A stretch of 6,586 nt of DNA, taken from NCBI GenBank assembly GCA_021775835.1, contig JAJFHC010000241.1:1-6586 (forward strand), written 5' to 3'. The stretch is from Hyphomicrobiales bacterium (GTDB taxonomy: Bacteria > Pseudomonadota > Alphaproteobacteria > Rhizobiales > JAJFHC01). This document shows, piece after piece, positions 1-6,104 of this stretch. The position numbers were made by a program, and so were the translations under genes. Positions within the stretch are counted from its first letter, which is position 1, and each line of letters starts with the position of its first letter. Below the pieces are notes generated by a model. It did not search any database. It worked only from the letters and a program-made list of their open reading frames with translations, and had not been told where the DNA came from.

Positions 1-1
1 C

Positions 2-277
2 GGCCGGAACCTCTACGACAAATCCCGCCTCGTCGACAACATTGCCCGCAATGTACCGCGCGATGCCCGTCTGCGCATCACCGGTGTGTCGTCTATCGCG
101 ACCCTCAATCAGCACCTGCGCGCCCATCCCAGCGACAGCAATGCGCTTCAGTTGGTCAGCACGGTAACCGCTACCGCCAATCTGCAAATCGAATTCAACG
201 ACGCGTCCGGCGCCTTTCAGCGTCGTGAGGGCGTCAGTGAACTCACTCTCGAAGTCGTCGAGAAGGTGCGGCCATGA
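2..277 (+). CDS. C-terminal 91 residues of an unrecognised protein (5' end outside window)
   Basis: The frame is open from the left edge to the TGA at 275-277, so this is the tail of a longer gene; the GTG at 86 lies inside the open frame and is probably not the real start. The visible part is polar, with alternating hydrophobic residues near its end (for example LQIEFNDASGAFQ and SELTLEVVEKV), which suggests beta-strands and would suit an extracytoplasmic or adhesin-like domain. No catalytic motif or family signature is recognised. Its stop overlaps the start of the outer-membrane protein gene by ATGA, which points to one transcript and translational coupling, and so perhaps to a shared role at the cell surface. 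That role is inferred from position only. Confidence 0.7.
   Translation, partial: GRNLYDKSRLVDNIARNVPRDARLRITGVSSIATLNQHLRAHPSDSNALQLVSTVTATANLQIEFNDASGAFQRREGVSELTLEVVEKVRP
261..266 (+). promoter_or_regulatory. Shine-Dalgarno (AGAAGG) for the beta-barrel gene, inside the upstream gene
   Basis: AGAAGG lies seven bases before the ATG at 274, within the last codons of the preceding gene. Together with the ATGA overlap (274-277) it supports ATG 274 as the start and translational coupling of the two genes. Confidence 0.6.
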
Positions 278-2445
278 GTACCGGTTCCCACACACCGAAA
301 CGTTCCCTGTTCTGGGGCGTGTCCCTTATGGCCATTTTGTCATTGCCGGTGGTCGGCGAAGCCTTCCCGGACGATGGCAGCGGAGGCTTTGAGGTTCCCG
401 CCATCTTCGCCGACTGGCTTATCAGCGGAACGGTTGCGGCGCGAACCGAGAACTACAATGTCAAGGGAGACAAGGCCTCGTCCTCCTACCAGTTCCTTGG
501 CAATCAGGGGTACGGCGAACTGGATCTGTCCGCCGTCAACGAAGTCTCCCCTTATGAGACGATATCGGTAGACCTGCACGGGCTGGTTAATTTTTCCGAC
601 TACCGGTCCCAGTTTCGATCTGGCACCCTGGAGCGGGCCAAGGTCACCTGGGAAAAGGGCGATGCGGGCGTTCCCTTCCGACTTGAGGGCGGTGATATCT
701 ACAGTTATTTTTCGGGCCGGACGCTGCAACGCTCGCTCAAGGGCGGACAGGTCGAAATCCAGCCGGCGGGTCCGATGCCGGGAGTTGAGCATTCGCTCAT
801 CCTTGCAGCCGGCGCACAAAATTCCGTGTACCGCGATTTCGGCGACCCGAGGCCCTACCACGCCGGGGCTTCGTATGTGGTGTCGATTTCTGAGGCCGCC
901 GACTTTGGTTTTCATTTCGCCCATCATGACTCCAATCTCAACGGGCCGGGCTTTCGCCAGAATGTCGCCAGTGTCACGGCGGGCAAAACCCTGAACGCGC
1001 TGGGACAGCAGGTCGCGCTTGAAGGGGAACTGGCCTATCTCAAGGGTGGGTTGACTGACACCACGGAGGGCGAAGACTTTTCAGGCTATGCCCAGGTGAC
1101 GGGAAAGAGCGAGACCTTGCCGTTCGACTACCGGTTCCGGTTTGAAATGGCGGGTGGCGAATTCACGCTGATCGGCGGCAGCGTTGCTGCCAACCGCGAA
1201 GCGGAAGAGGCTCATGTTGGTTGGCGTTTCGCTGACGGTCTTTACCTCACCGCCCGGCATCAGCGATTTGTCGACCAGCGGTTCTTTCTCAATGAACGCT
1301 ACACACATACCAATGGTGTCAACCTTGCCGGTCCCCTGTTTCAGGACTATGTGCCCGGCCTCACCGGCAACATCGCCACCACATTGCAAAGTGTGGAAGA
1401 CGACGACAGAACCGTCGACACCGATACACTGACGACGCAGGCCAGCTTCAACATGCCACTGGATGCGGAGACAACCGGTACCCTTTCGCTCTTCTGGCAA
1501 CACGGTGAAGACAATCTGACCGACGATAAGACAAAGACCAGTCAGGGTGAGATTGCGGTCAGCAGGGGGTTCAGATTCCAGGACTGGGAAATGTCCGTGC
1601 GGCCAGGCGTCTCCATGCGGCACACCAGGACGGCAACCAGCACCGACACCGACCTGGGCGTCAGCCTTGCGCTCAGCGCGCGTACCGGAGATCATTCGTT
1701 GTCCCTGAATGGGCGGTATGCCGACCAGCAGCGCAAGGGTACTGTCACGTCCCAGATCTACAACACATTTGCAACGGCCCAGTACGGATATCAGTATGAC
1801 CGGCACAGGTTCGGTGTAGAAGGGGAATACGTTCGCCGCAATCCCGCCGGCGGCTTGCACACGACGAGCTACAAGACCGCCTTGTTCTATGAGTTCAGTT
1901 TTGACAAGCCGGCGCGTCGCAAACCGGAAACCACCGAGGAAGACCGGCCGACCAATGCGGCGCTTATGCTGATGGCCCCGGGCACCTCGCTCACGGGGGC
2001 GCAGGCACAGTATGCTTCGGCAGGCTTTGGCGCCGGCCTCGTCCGGGGCAACACAACGGTCTTCGAGCGTCAGATATTGCCGCGGGCGGGTGGGCGCCAA
2101 CGGGTCGTTTATGAAACAAGTGGCGGGCGCGTCACGCGTTCCGGTGTTCTGATCGACTTGCCGGAGATTGGCGCGGAACAGGCGTTCGTCGCTGTCCTCG
2201 AAGAACTGCTGGACGTCTACGGCAATCCGGATCTCACCTTTGAGGAAGGCGTCATTGGTGCGGGCCTAGGCGATGCGGTTGCCACGGGACGACTGATCAG
2301 GATTTATGAGTGGAAGGTGCCCGGCGGCACAGTGAGATTGGGTCTCCCTGCCCGCGGGGACCGCGTTGTCCGGGCGGAGGTCGTCTTTGCCAGGACCTTT
2401 CCACCACAACAGACAAGACGTTGGGGATTCAATAATGTGTTCTGA
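274..2445 (+). CDS. Putative outer-membrane beta-barrel protein with an extra C-terminal domain
   Basis: A 723-residue protein. Residues 1-30 look like a Sec signal peptide: K9-R10, a hydrophobic core from about L12 to V27, and a Gly-Glu-Ala cleavage site before F31. Residues from about 45 to 545 are rich in alternating polar/aromatic strands with Gly, Asp and Tyr and short turns. The stretch ends in strands such as TALFYEFSF, typical of a large outer-membrane barrel. A charged linker (about 546-560, ARRKPETTEEDRP) leads to a C-terminal part (about 560-723) of mixed helix and strand, including an acidic helix near EQAFVAVLEELLDVYGNPD; this does not look like barrel and may be periplasmic. The chain ends in Phe, but outside the apparent barrel. 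No TonB box or plug domain is evident. It is coupled to the gene before it. Substrate and function are unknown; a porin-like or surface-export role is only a guess. Confidence 0.6.
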   Translation: MSTGSHTPKRSLFWGVSLMAILSLPVVGEAFPDDGSGGFEVPAIFADWLISGTVAARTENYNVKGDKASSSYQFLGNQGYGELDLSAVNEVSPYETISVDLHGLVNFSDYRSQFRSGTLERAKVTWEKGDAGVPFRLEGGDIYSYFSGRTLQRSLKGGQVEIQPAGPMPGVEHSLILAAGAQNSVYRDFGDPRPYHAGASYVVSISEAADFGFHFAHHDSNLNGPGFRQNVASVTAGKTLNALGQQVALEGELAYLKGGLTDTTEGEDFSGYAQVTGKSETLPFDYRFRFEMAGGEFTLIGGSVAANREAEEAHVGWRFADGLYLTARHQRFVDQRFFLNERYTHTNGVNLAGPLFQDYVPGLTGNIATTLQSVEDDDRTVDTDTLTTQASFNMPLDAETTGTLSLFWQHGEDNLTDDKTKTSQGEIAVSRGFRFQDWEMSVRPGVSMRHTRTATSTDTDLGVSLALSARTGDHSLSLNGRYADQQRKGTVTSQIYNTFATAQYGYQYDRHRFGVEGEYVRRNPAGGLHTTSYKTALFYEFSFDKPARRKPETTEEDRPTNAALMLMAPGTSLTGAQAQYASAGFGAGLVRGNTTVFERQILPRAGGRQRVVYETSGGRVTRSGVLIDLPEIGAEQAFVAVLEELLDVYGNPDLTFEEGVIGAGLGDAVATGRLIRIYEWKVPGGTVRLGLPARGDRVVRAEVVFARTFPPQQTRRWGFNNVF

Positions 2446-2462
2446 TAGGATGGGCCAGCTCA

Positions 2463-2474
2463 CATGCGCGCATG
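2463..2474. repeat. Perfect 12-base palindrome CATGCGCGCATG
   Basis: This self-complementary sequence sits in the 75-base gap between the barrel gene and the response-regulator gene, 46 bases before the regulator's ATG. It could be a dimeric regulator's operator or simply a short cruciform. There is no T-run after it, so it is not a typical intrinsic terminator. The assignment as regulatory is speculative. Confidence 0.3.
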
Positions 2475-2520
2475 ACGGCGGTCAAATGACAACTGAAGGC
2501 GAACCGAGGTTCCAGGGCTG

Positions 2521-3165
2521 ATGATCAAGCTTCTGCTGGTTGATGATCACACATTGATGCGGCGCCTCCTGGTCGATGAATTGTCGGCTGTGGAAGACTT
2601 TGAAGTCGTTGGCGACCTATCGACGGGAGAACAGGCCCTGGAGAAGGCAGCCCTGCTGGCCCCGGATGTCATCGTCATGGATGTGTCTCTACCGGGTAAG
2701 GACGGGATTGAGACGACAGCCCTGATGCGGGCCGGTGGTAGCGAGACGCCAATCCTGTGCCTGACGATGCATTTCAGCAGGCAGATTCTCAACCGAGCGC
2801 TCAAGGCCGGCGTCAACGGGTACCTTCTGAAACACGACGCGTTTGATGACCTGATCTATGCCATCAGAAAGGTGAGCGAGGGATCCAATTACGTGAGTCC
2901 GCAATTCATGACCCGGGCCCTGACGTCCGACGAACAGCCCGATACCGACGACGGCACGCGCCTGGACCGGCTGACAGAGCGAGAAAGAGAGATCATCGTT
3001 CAGATCGCCAACAGCCGCAAGACATCCGAAATCGCAGACATCTTGTCGATTTCAGAACGAACCGTTGATGCCCATCGGCGCAATATTCTGGCCAAGACCG
3101 ACCTGAAGCAAATCGCCGAAATCACCCGCTTTGCATTGAGAACCGGACTTGTGACTGACGACTGA
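2521..3165 (+). CDS. NarL/FixJ-family two-component response regulator
   Basis: A 214-residue cytoplasmic transcription regulator. Residues 1-115 form a receiver domain with acidic pocket D8-D9, phospho-acceptor D54 (in VMDVSLPGKDG), T82, and the conserved lysine K104 in YLLK, so phosphorylation chemistry looks intact. A linker (about 130-148) leads to a LuxR-type helix-turn-helix domain starting at LTEREREI (151-158), with the recognition region in DILSISERTVDAHRRNILAK (173-192). Length and layout are normal for the family. ATG 2521 is the only sensible start: an in-frame TGA lies at 2494-2496, and GAGG (2506-2509) sits 11 bases upstream. No sensor kinase is present in the window, so the signal is unknown. 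The nearest plausible regulatory target is the barrel-protein operon just upstream, but that is inference. Confidence 0.93.
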   Translation: MIKLLLVDDHTLMRRLLVDELSAVEDFEVVGDLSTGEQALEKAALLAPDVIVMDVSLPGKDGIETTALMRAGGSETPILCLTMHFSRQILNRALKAGVNGYLLKHDAFDDLIYAIRKVSEGSNYVSPQFMTRALTSDEQPDTDDGTRLDRLTEREREIIVQIANSRKTSEIADILSISERTVDAHRRNILAKTDLKQIAEITRFALRTGLVTDD

Positions 3166-3171
3166 GTGACA

Positions 3172-3289
3172 TCTCTCGGGCAGGACCCCGGGACGAAGCA
3201 ACACGTACATCGTATGTGGAGGAGGCAGTCGGCAATTGAACTGCGGCTCACTCGGCCCTAGATGTATCCCGGTAGTCGTCTATGAACGC
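3172..3289 (-). pseudogene. Relic of IS3-family orfB (first ~40 codons, decayed and truncated)
   Basis: Read on the minus strand from 3289, the frame gives AFIDDYRD, then a decayed stretch with an in-frame TGA, then LPTASSTYDVRVASSRGPAR. This follows the well-known IS3 OrfB N-terminus, which runs roughly (I)AFIDDYR, Y-G-V-E-P-I-C, LPIAPSTYY, and so on. Where many relatives have an ATGA overlap of orfA and orfB after the orfA ending FKR, this copy reads CGACAAGCG, so the orfB start is lost. The match ends a few bases from the response-regulator stop, so the rest of orfB, including all DDE residues, is missing. Truncation by deletion is likely. The family comparison is from memory. Confidence 0.7.
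3174..3193 (+). terminator. Possible hairpin behind the response regulator
   Basis: TCTCGGG (3174-3180) can pair with CCCGGGA (3187-3193), a seven-pair stem with one G-T pair and a six-base loop, nine bases after the regulator's stop. No T-run follows, so it is at best a weak terminator or mRNA-stabilising hairpin. It also lies at the broken edge of the IS3 relic, so the match may be chance. Confidence 0.25.
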
Positions 3290-3614
3290 GCTTGTCGCTT
3301 GAAAGGGCGGTTGAGGTCCGACTCGGCAAACTTTGCCGATGCTTTACACAGTCTTTCGTTCGGCTGCCTCGGCTCTTGAACATCCGGTTCCAGCGCCTTG
3401 AGGTGTTCGGCCTTATCCGTCGGCACTCTGGCCCGCTTGCCAGAATCGACTTTGGCCTTTCACCTGCTCGTGTAACGCCTGCAGCACACACCTATCTTCT
3501 CCACCATCAAGTCAATTGTCGCACAGCACTTGGGATACCCACCCTAGTGATCCGATACCATGCGTATTACCTGCGCTCGAACGCCGGGTGAAACTTGTTC
3601 GTTGCCTCGCTCAT
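3283..3614 (-). pseudogene. Relic of IS3-family orfA (helix-turn-helix subunit), frameshifted
   Basis: The minus strand from ATG 3614 reads MSEATNKFHPAFERR and then hits a stop. One base further the frame resumes as VIRMVSDH, stop, GGYPK. Near 3440 a different frame gives QALHEQVK, after which comes DSGKRARVPTDKAEHLKALE and, closer to the end, LCKASAKFAESDLNRPFKR. These pieces follow in order the OrfA of a common IS3-family lineage (roughly MSEATNKFSPEVR, RAVRMVLDHEGEYPS, DSGKRAGVPTD, LKALERENRELRQANEILRKASAYFA). At least two stops and several frameshifts make it non-functional. A Shine-Dalgarno-like AAAGGAA (3621-3627, minus strand) still precedes the ATG. It belongs to a different lineage from the IS3 element at 3916-6447, so it is an older, independent insertion on the same strand. 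Confidence 0.75.
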
Positions 3615-3669
3615 TAAGGCTTCCTTTATGCAAGAGTTAGAGCCCTTGGCGATGCCTGGGCGATTCAGA

Positions 3670-3693
3670 TTAAGAACAAACCTCGCAGCGAGG
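3670..3693 (-). terminator. Weak terminator-like hairpin, minus strand
   Basis: On the minus strand, CCTCG-CTG-CGAGG is a perfect five-pair stem with a three-base loop, followed by TTTGTTCTTA. It would meet transcripts running leftwards out of the IS3 orfB before they cross the older relic. The short stem and broken T-run make this tentative. Confidence 0.3.
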
Positions 3694-3728
3694 ATGGGTG
3701 CGATGTTTTAATGTGAAGCTCTAAGCAG

Positions 3729-3741
3729 TACATTGTATGTA
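3729..3741. repeat. Short inverted repeat TACAT-TGT-ATGTA
   Basis: A perfect five-pair inverted repeat with a three-base centre in the gene-free stretch. Its role is unknown; an operator or chance are both possible. Confidence 0.25.
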
Positions 3742-3915
3742 TCTGCGGTGTTTACCCGGGTGGAAACGTCTGTGTGATTACTGCTGATGGTACGTTTTGA
3801 ATTCATCCACTTTCTAAGACACGAACGCCGAATTCCTCTTCATTGAAAGGTAGCCGCCAAGTGGCAGGTTTTGTAGCAAATGTTTTACAGTCAGGGTGCT
3901 AAGTCACTGATATTT

Positions 3916-3924
3916 TGAAGTGAG
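3916..3924 (+). repeat. Proposed left terminal inverted repeat of the IS3 element
   Basis: TGAAGTGAG, followed by CCC, is matched at eight of nine bases by the inward-read right end at 6447-6439. It lies 18 bases outside the orfB stop. Confidence 0.5.
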
Positions 3925-3941
3925 CCCTTCGGGTCCCATGG

Positions 3942-4820
3942 TCACAATGAGAGTCCTTTGGTTTGATACTTCATTGTTTTCAGTTTGGCGAGCGCGCCGG
4001 GTGTGGAGCCATCAGGTAGCTCAAGCGCCCGGCGCGCGGTTGCCGGTGGATTGCCGTTCAGGGCCGAGTGTGGCCTGACGTTGTTGTAGTCGTATCTCCA
4101 TCTGTTGAGCTTGATCCGGGCGTCTGCGAGGCTCTTGAAAACCTCTTCATTGAGAAACTCATCGCGAAGTCGGCCGTTGAAGCTTTCCACGAAAGCATTC
4201 TGTGTCGGCTTGCCCGGTTCGATGTAATGCCAGGCGACACCAGTGTCGTTCTGCCATTCAAGGATAGCGCGGCTGGTGAATTCACTGCCATTGTCGCTCA
4301 CGATTTTCTGCGGCTTGCCGTAGAGCCGAATAAGCCTGTCCAACTCTCTGGCGACACGGACGCCGGAGATTGAAGTATCGGCGACAAGGGCAAGGCTCTC
4401 TCGGGTGCAATCGTCGATCACAGCCAGAATGCGGAAACGGCGGGCCTCACCGAACACATCCGACACGAAGTCCAGCGACCAGCGCTCGTTAGGACACAAC
4501 GGAATATCCAGAGGCTCTCTCGTGCCAGTGGCGCGTTTGCGTCCCTTGCGCCGCTTCACCGCAAGGCCTTCTTCGCCATAGAGCCGTCTCAGCTTCTTGT
4601 GGTTCATATGTATACCTTCGCGTTCCAGCATCAGGCCGATCCGGCGATAGCCGAAACGACGGCGTTCGTGAGCGATCTCACGCATCCGTTGGCGGATTGC
4701 TGGATTGTCCGCTTCCCGTCTGCGCCGCACGGTCTTGGGATCGACGCTGACCAGCCGGCAGGCGCGGGCTTGCGAGAGGCCGCGACCCGACATCGCCTTG
4801 AGCGCCGCCACCCGCTTCAA
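3942..4820 (-). CDS. IS3-family transposase OrfB (DDE catalytic domain), IS407 group
   Basis: About 292 residues if counted from the TTG at 4820. In life the protein is probably made mainly as an OrfAB fusion, the frame being entered by -1 frameshifting just upstream. An HTH_21-like N-terminal region, including [18 protein letters not shown] (53-70), precedes the integrase core. The DDE triad is complete: D117 in WSLDFVSD, D176 in SDNGSEF and E212 in [11 protein letters not shown], with 35 residues between the last two, as the family requires. K/R after the glutamate and the RPHSALN motif (249-255) are also present. The enzyme would cut and join the element's ends through a circular intermediate. 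It looks intact, but its partner OrfA is split by the IS1111-type insertion, so it is probably an orphan, possibly acting in trans or as a regulator if translated alone. Confidence 0.92.
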   Translation of the reverse strand: MKRVAALKAMSGRGLSQARACRLVSVDPKTVRRRREADNPAIRQRMREIAHERRRFGYRRIGLMLEREGIHMNHKKLRRLYGEEGLAVKRRKGRKRATGTREPLDIPLCPNERWSLDFVSDVFGEARRFRILAVIDDCTRESLALVADTSISGVRVARELDRLIRLYGKPQKIVSDNGSEFTSRAILEWQNDTGVAWHYIEPGKPTQNAFVESFNGRLRDEFLNEEVFKSLADARIKLNRWRYDYNNVRPHSALNGNPPATARRALELPDGSTPGALAKLKTMKYQTKGLSL

Positions 4821-4831
4821 CTGGGGCGTCG

Positions 4832-4978
4832 TCAGTTCTTTCCCAGCAGGTCCTTCAGCACCACATTGTCCAGCATGCTGTCGGCCAGCAACCGCTTCAG
4901 GCGGGCATTCTCACTCTCAAGCGACTTCAACTTCCGGGCATCGGATATATCCAGGCCACCGAACTTGGCCTTCCACTT
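4832..4978 (-). pseudogene. IS3-family orfA, 3' half (codons 40-87), cut off by the insertion
   Basis: From 4978 down to the TGA at 4834-4832 the minus strand encodes KWKAKFGGLDISDARKLKSL, followed by a leucine-zipper-like stretch ([28 protein letters not shown]). This is the coiled-coil dimerisation end of an IS3 OrfA. The missing first 39 codons lie at 6298-6414; rejoined they give an 87-residue OrfA, the normal length. The apparent long frame continuing to 5437 is an accidental fusion with antisense sequence of the inserted element. Whether a stable fusion product is made is unknown. Confidence 0.85.
4838..4844 (-). promoter_or_regulatory. -1 programmed ribosomal frameshift heptamer GGGAAAG
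   Basis: On the minus strand the orfA frame reads CTG GGA AAG AAC TGA, so the heptamer G-GGA-AAG has the classic X-XXY-YYZ phase. A slip back by one base enters the orfB frame (GAA CTG ACG ACG CCC CAG TTG AAG), which stays open into the DDE domain. The orfA stop is only a few bases on. This is the standard way IS3 elements make the OrfAB transposase. Confidence 0.75.
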
Positions 4979-4984
4979 AATGGG

Positions 4985-4999
4985 ATGGACTGTTCTCCC
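4985..4999 (+). repeat. Left subterminal inverted repeat of the IS1111-type element
   Basis: ATGGACTGTTCTCCC is the exact reverse complement of 6279-6293. It lies seven bases inside the left border and contains an in-frame ATG (4985) upstream of the likelier transposase start. Confidence 0.88.
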
Positions 5000-5031
5000 T
5001 CTTTTGAGGTGAGATCGATCATTCAATTGAT

Positions 5032-5036
5032 GGAGG
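5032..5036 (+). promoter_or_regulatory. Shine-Dalgarno GGAGG deciding the transposase start
   Basis: GGAGG sits five bases before ATG 5042. The in-frame ATGs at 4985 (inside the inverted repeat) and 5030 have no comparable site, so 5042 is preferred. Confidence 0.7.
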
Positions 5037-5041
5037 AAAAC

Positions 5042-6061
5042 ATGACTGAAGTAGCTGTTGTCGGTATCGATCTGGCCAAGAACGTGTTCCAACTTCACGG
5101 GGTGAACGCTGCAGGCCGAATTGTCTTGAAGCGCCGAGTGATGCGCGATCAACTTATGCAGGTCATCGCGCAATTGCCTTCTTGCCTGATCGGTATTGAA
5201 GCGTGCACCGGCGCATTCCACTGGCAGCGCGAATTCGAGCGATTCGATCACACGGTTAAGGTGATGGCGCCCCAGTTCGTCAAACCGTTCTGCCGAGTGC
5301 AGAAGAATGACAGCAACGATGCTGAGGCAATCTGCACGGCGGTGCAGCAACCCAATATGCGCTTTGTACCCAGAAAGACCACTGAACAACAGGATATCCA
5401 GGCTCTGCACCGGGCCAGACAAAGATTGGTGAACCACCGGACGGCATTGATATCACAAATGCGGGGATTGCTTCTGGATCGCGGTGTTGCGATCGCCAAA
5501 TCCGCATCACGGGCGCAACGCCTGATTCCGCAGATCATCAGTGATCCAACGATTGAACTGACCGATTTGACCCGGGAGATCATTGCCAGCCTCTATGCCT
5601 TCCTGCTGCAACTCAACGACAAGATCAAAACATTCGATCGGCGGATAAATGACGTCTTCCGCGCAAGTCCGGTATGTCAGAGAATAGCCAAGATCAGTGG
5701 TGTTGGGCCCAAGACCGCGACGGCTATGGTTGCTGCGGTGGGTGACGGGACAGACTTCAAGAACGGGCGGCACATGGCAGCATGGATGGGCCTTGTGCCG
5801 CGCCAGCGTTCAAGCGGTGACAGCCGAGTTCTTTTGGGGATCAGCAAACGCGGAAGCCAGCAATTACGAACCTTGCTCGTCCACGGTGGCCGAGCCGTGG
5901 TGCGCACCGCTTCCAAGAAGACAGACCCGATGAGCGAATGGGTCAATCAGCTCAGGCAAAGGCGTGGATACAACCGTGCGGCGGTTGCCGTCGCAAACAA
6001 GAACGCAAGGATAATCTGGGCCTTGCTTCGACACGGAGAAGAGTATCGCGCTGCAATCTGA
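5042..6061 (+). CDS. IS110-family (IS1111 group) DEDD transposase/recombinase
   Basis: A 339-residue protein from ATG 5042. The N-terminal RuvC-like DEDD domain (about 1-150) carries D10 in GIDLAKN, E53 in IGIEACTGA, and D90 and D93 in KNDSNDAEAI, the four acidic residues of the family. A helical middle (about 155-205) precedes the C-terminal transposase_20 domain, with the helix-hairpin-helix-like ISGVGPKTATAMV (218-230), MGLVPRQRSSG (249-259), GISKRGSQQLRTLLVHGGRA (266-285) and the conserved ending NKNARIIWALL. One of the serines S257/S258 probably corresponds to the nucleophile serine described for IS621. The length is normal and the gene undamaged. The enzyme would excise the element as a circle and insert it at a site chosen by a guide RNA; its guide-RNA candidate lies directly downstream (6105-6245). 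Confidence 0.95.
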   Translation: MTEVAVVGIDLAKNVFQLHGVNAAGRIVLKRRVMRDQLMQVIAQLPSCLIGIEACTGAFHWQREFERFDHTVKVMAPQFVKPFCRVQKNDSNDAEAICTAVQQPNMRFVPRKTTEQQDIQALHRARQRLVNHRTALISQMRGLLLDRGVAIAKSASRAQRLIPQIISDPTIELTDLTREIIASLYAFLLQLNDKIKTFDRRINDVFRASPVCQRIAKISGVGPKTATAMVAAVGDGTDFKNGRHMAAWMGLVPRQRSSGDSRVLLGISKRGSQQLRTLLVHGGRAVVRTASKKTDPMSEWVNQLRQRRGYNRAAVAVANKNARIIWALLRHGEEYRAAI

Positions 6062-6104
6062 GAACCTGCCTCGAATTGCAAGGATGGAATGGAAGATGGA
6101 ATGA

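Larger units (their letters stand above)
3615..3915. other. About 300 bases without a gene, between two IS elements
   Basis: No convincing reading frame is seen on either strand, and the stretch is visibly richer in A and T than the cellular genes. The part next to 3615 may still be the decayed terminal sequence of the older IS3 relic, but its end could not be identified. Two small inverted repeats stand out: CCTCG-CAG-CGAGG (3681-3693) and TACAT-TGT-ATGTA (3729-3741). Otherwise nothing is recognised. Confidence 0.6.

Noticed and set aside
1081..2100. Minus-strand frame of 339 codons opposite the barrel gene
   Set aside because: It is a shadow of the plus-strand gene in GC-rich DNA. The product has no domain-like pattern, while the plus strand has a signal peptide and barrel strands.
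3292..3591. Plus-strand frame of 99 codons in the gap after the response regulator
   Set aside because: The opposite strand reads as decayed IS3 orfA, which explains the sequence; no ribosome site or domain supports the plus-strand frame.
3943..3956. GAGAGTCC (3949-3956) and GGACTCTC (6434-6441), with CACAAT/ATTGTG, as IS3 terminal repeats
   Set aside because: The spacing between the two blocks differs by seven bases between the ends and the left copy would lie inside orfB. The TGAAGnGAG pair further out starts with TG and gives the expected element length.
4985..5041. Transposase start at ATG 4985 (19 extra residues)
   Set aside because: That ATG is part of the inverted repeat and has no Shine-Dalgarno, whereas ATG 5042 has GGAGG at five bases and begins at the usual family N-terminus before GIDLAKN.
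4832..5437. Long minus-strand frame of 201 codons
   Set aside because: It fuses antisense of the IS1111-type transposase to the true 3' half of IS3 orfA. Only 4832-4978 is biological sequence of orfA; the rest is a by-product of the insertion.
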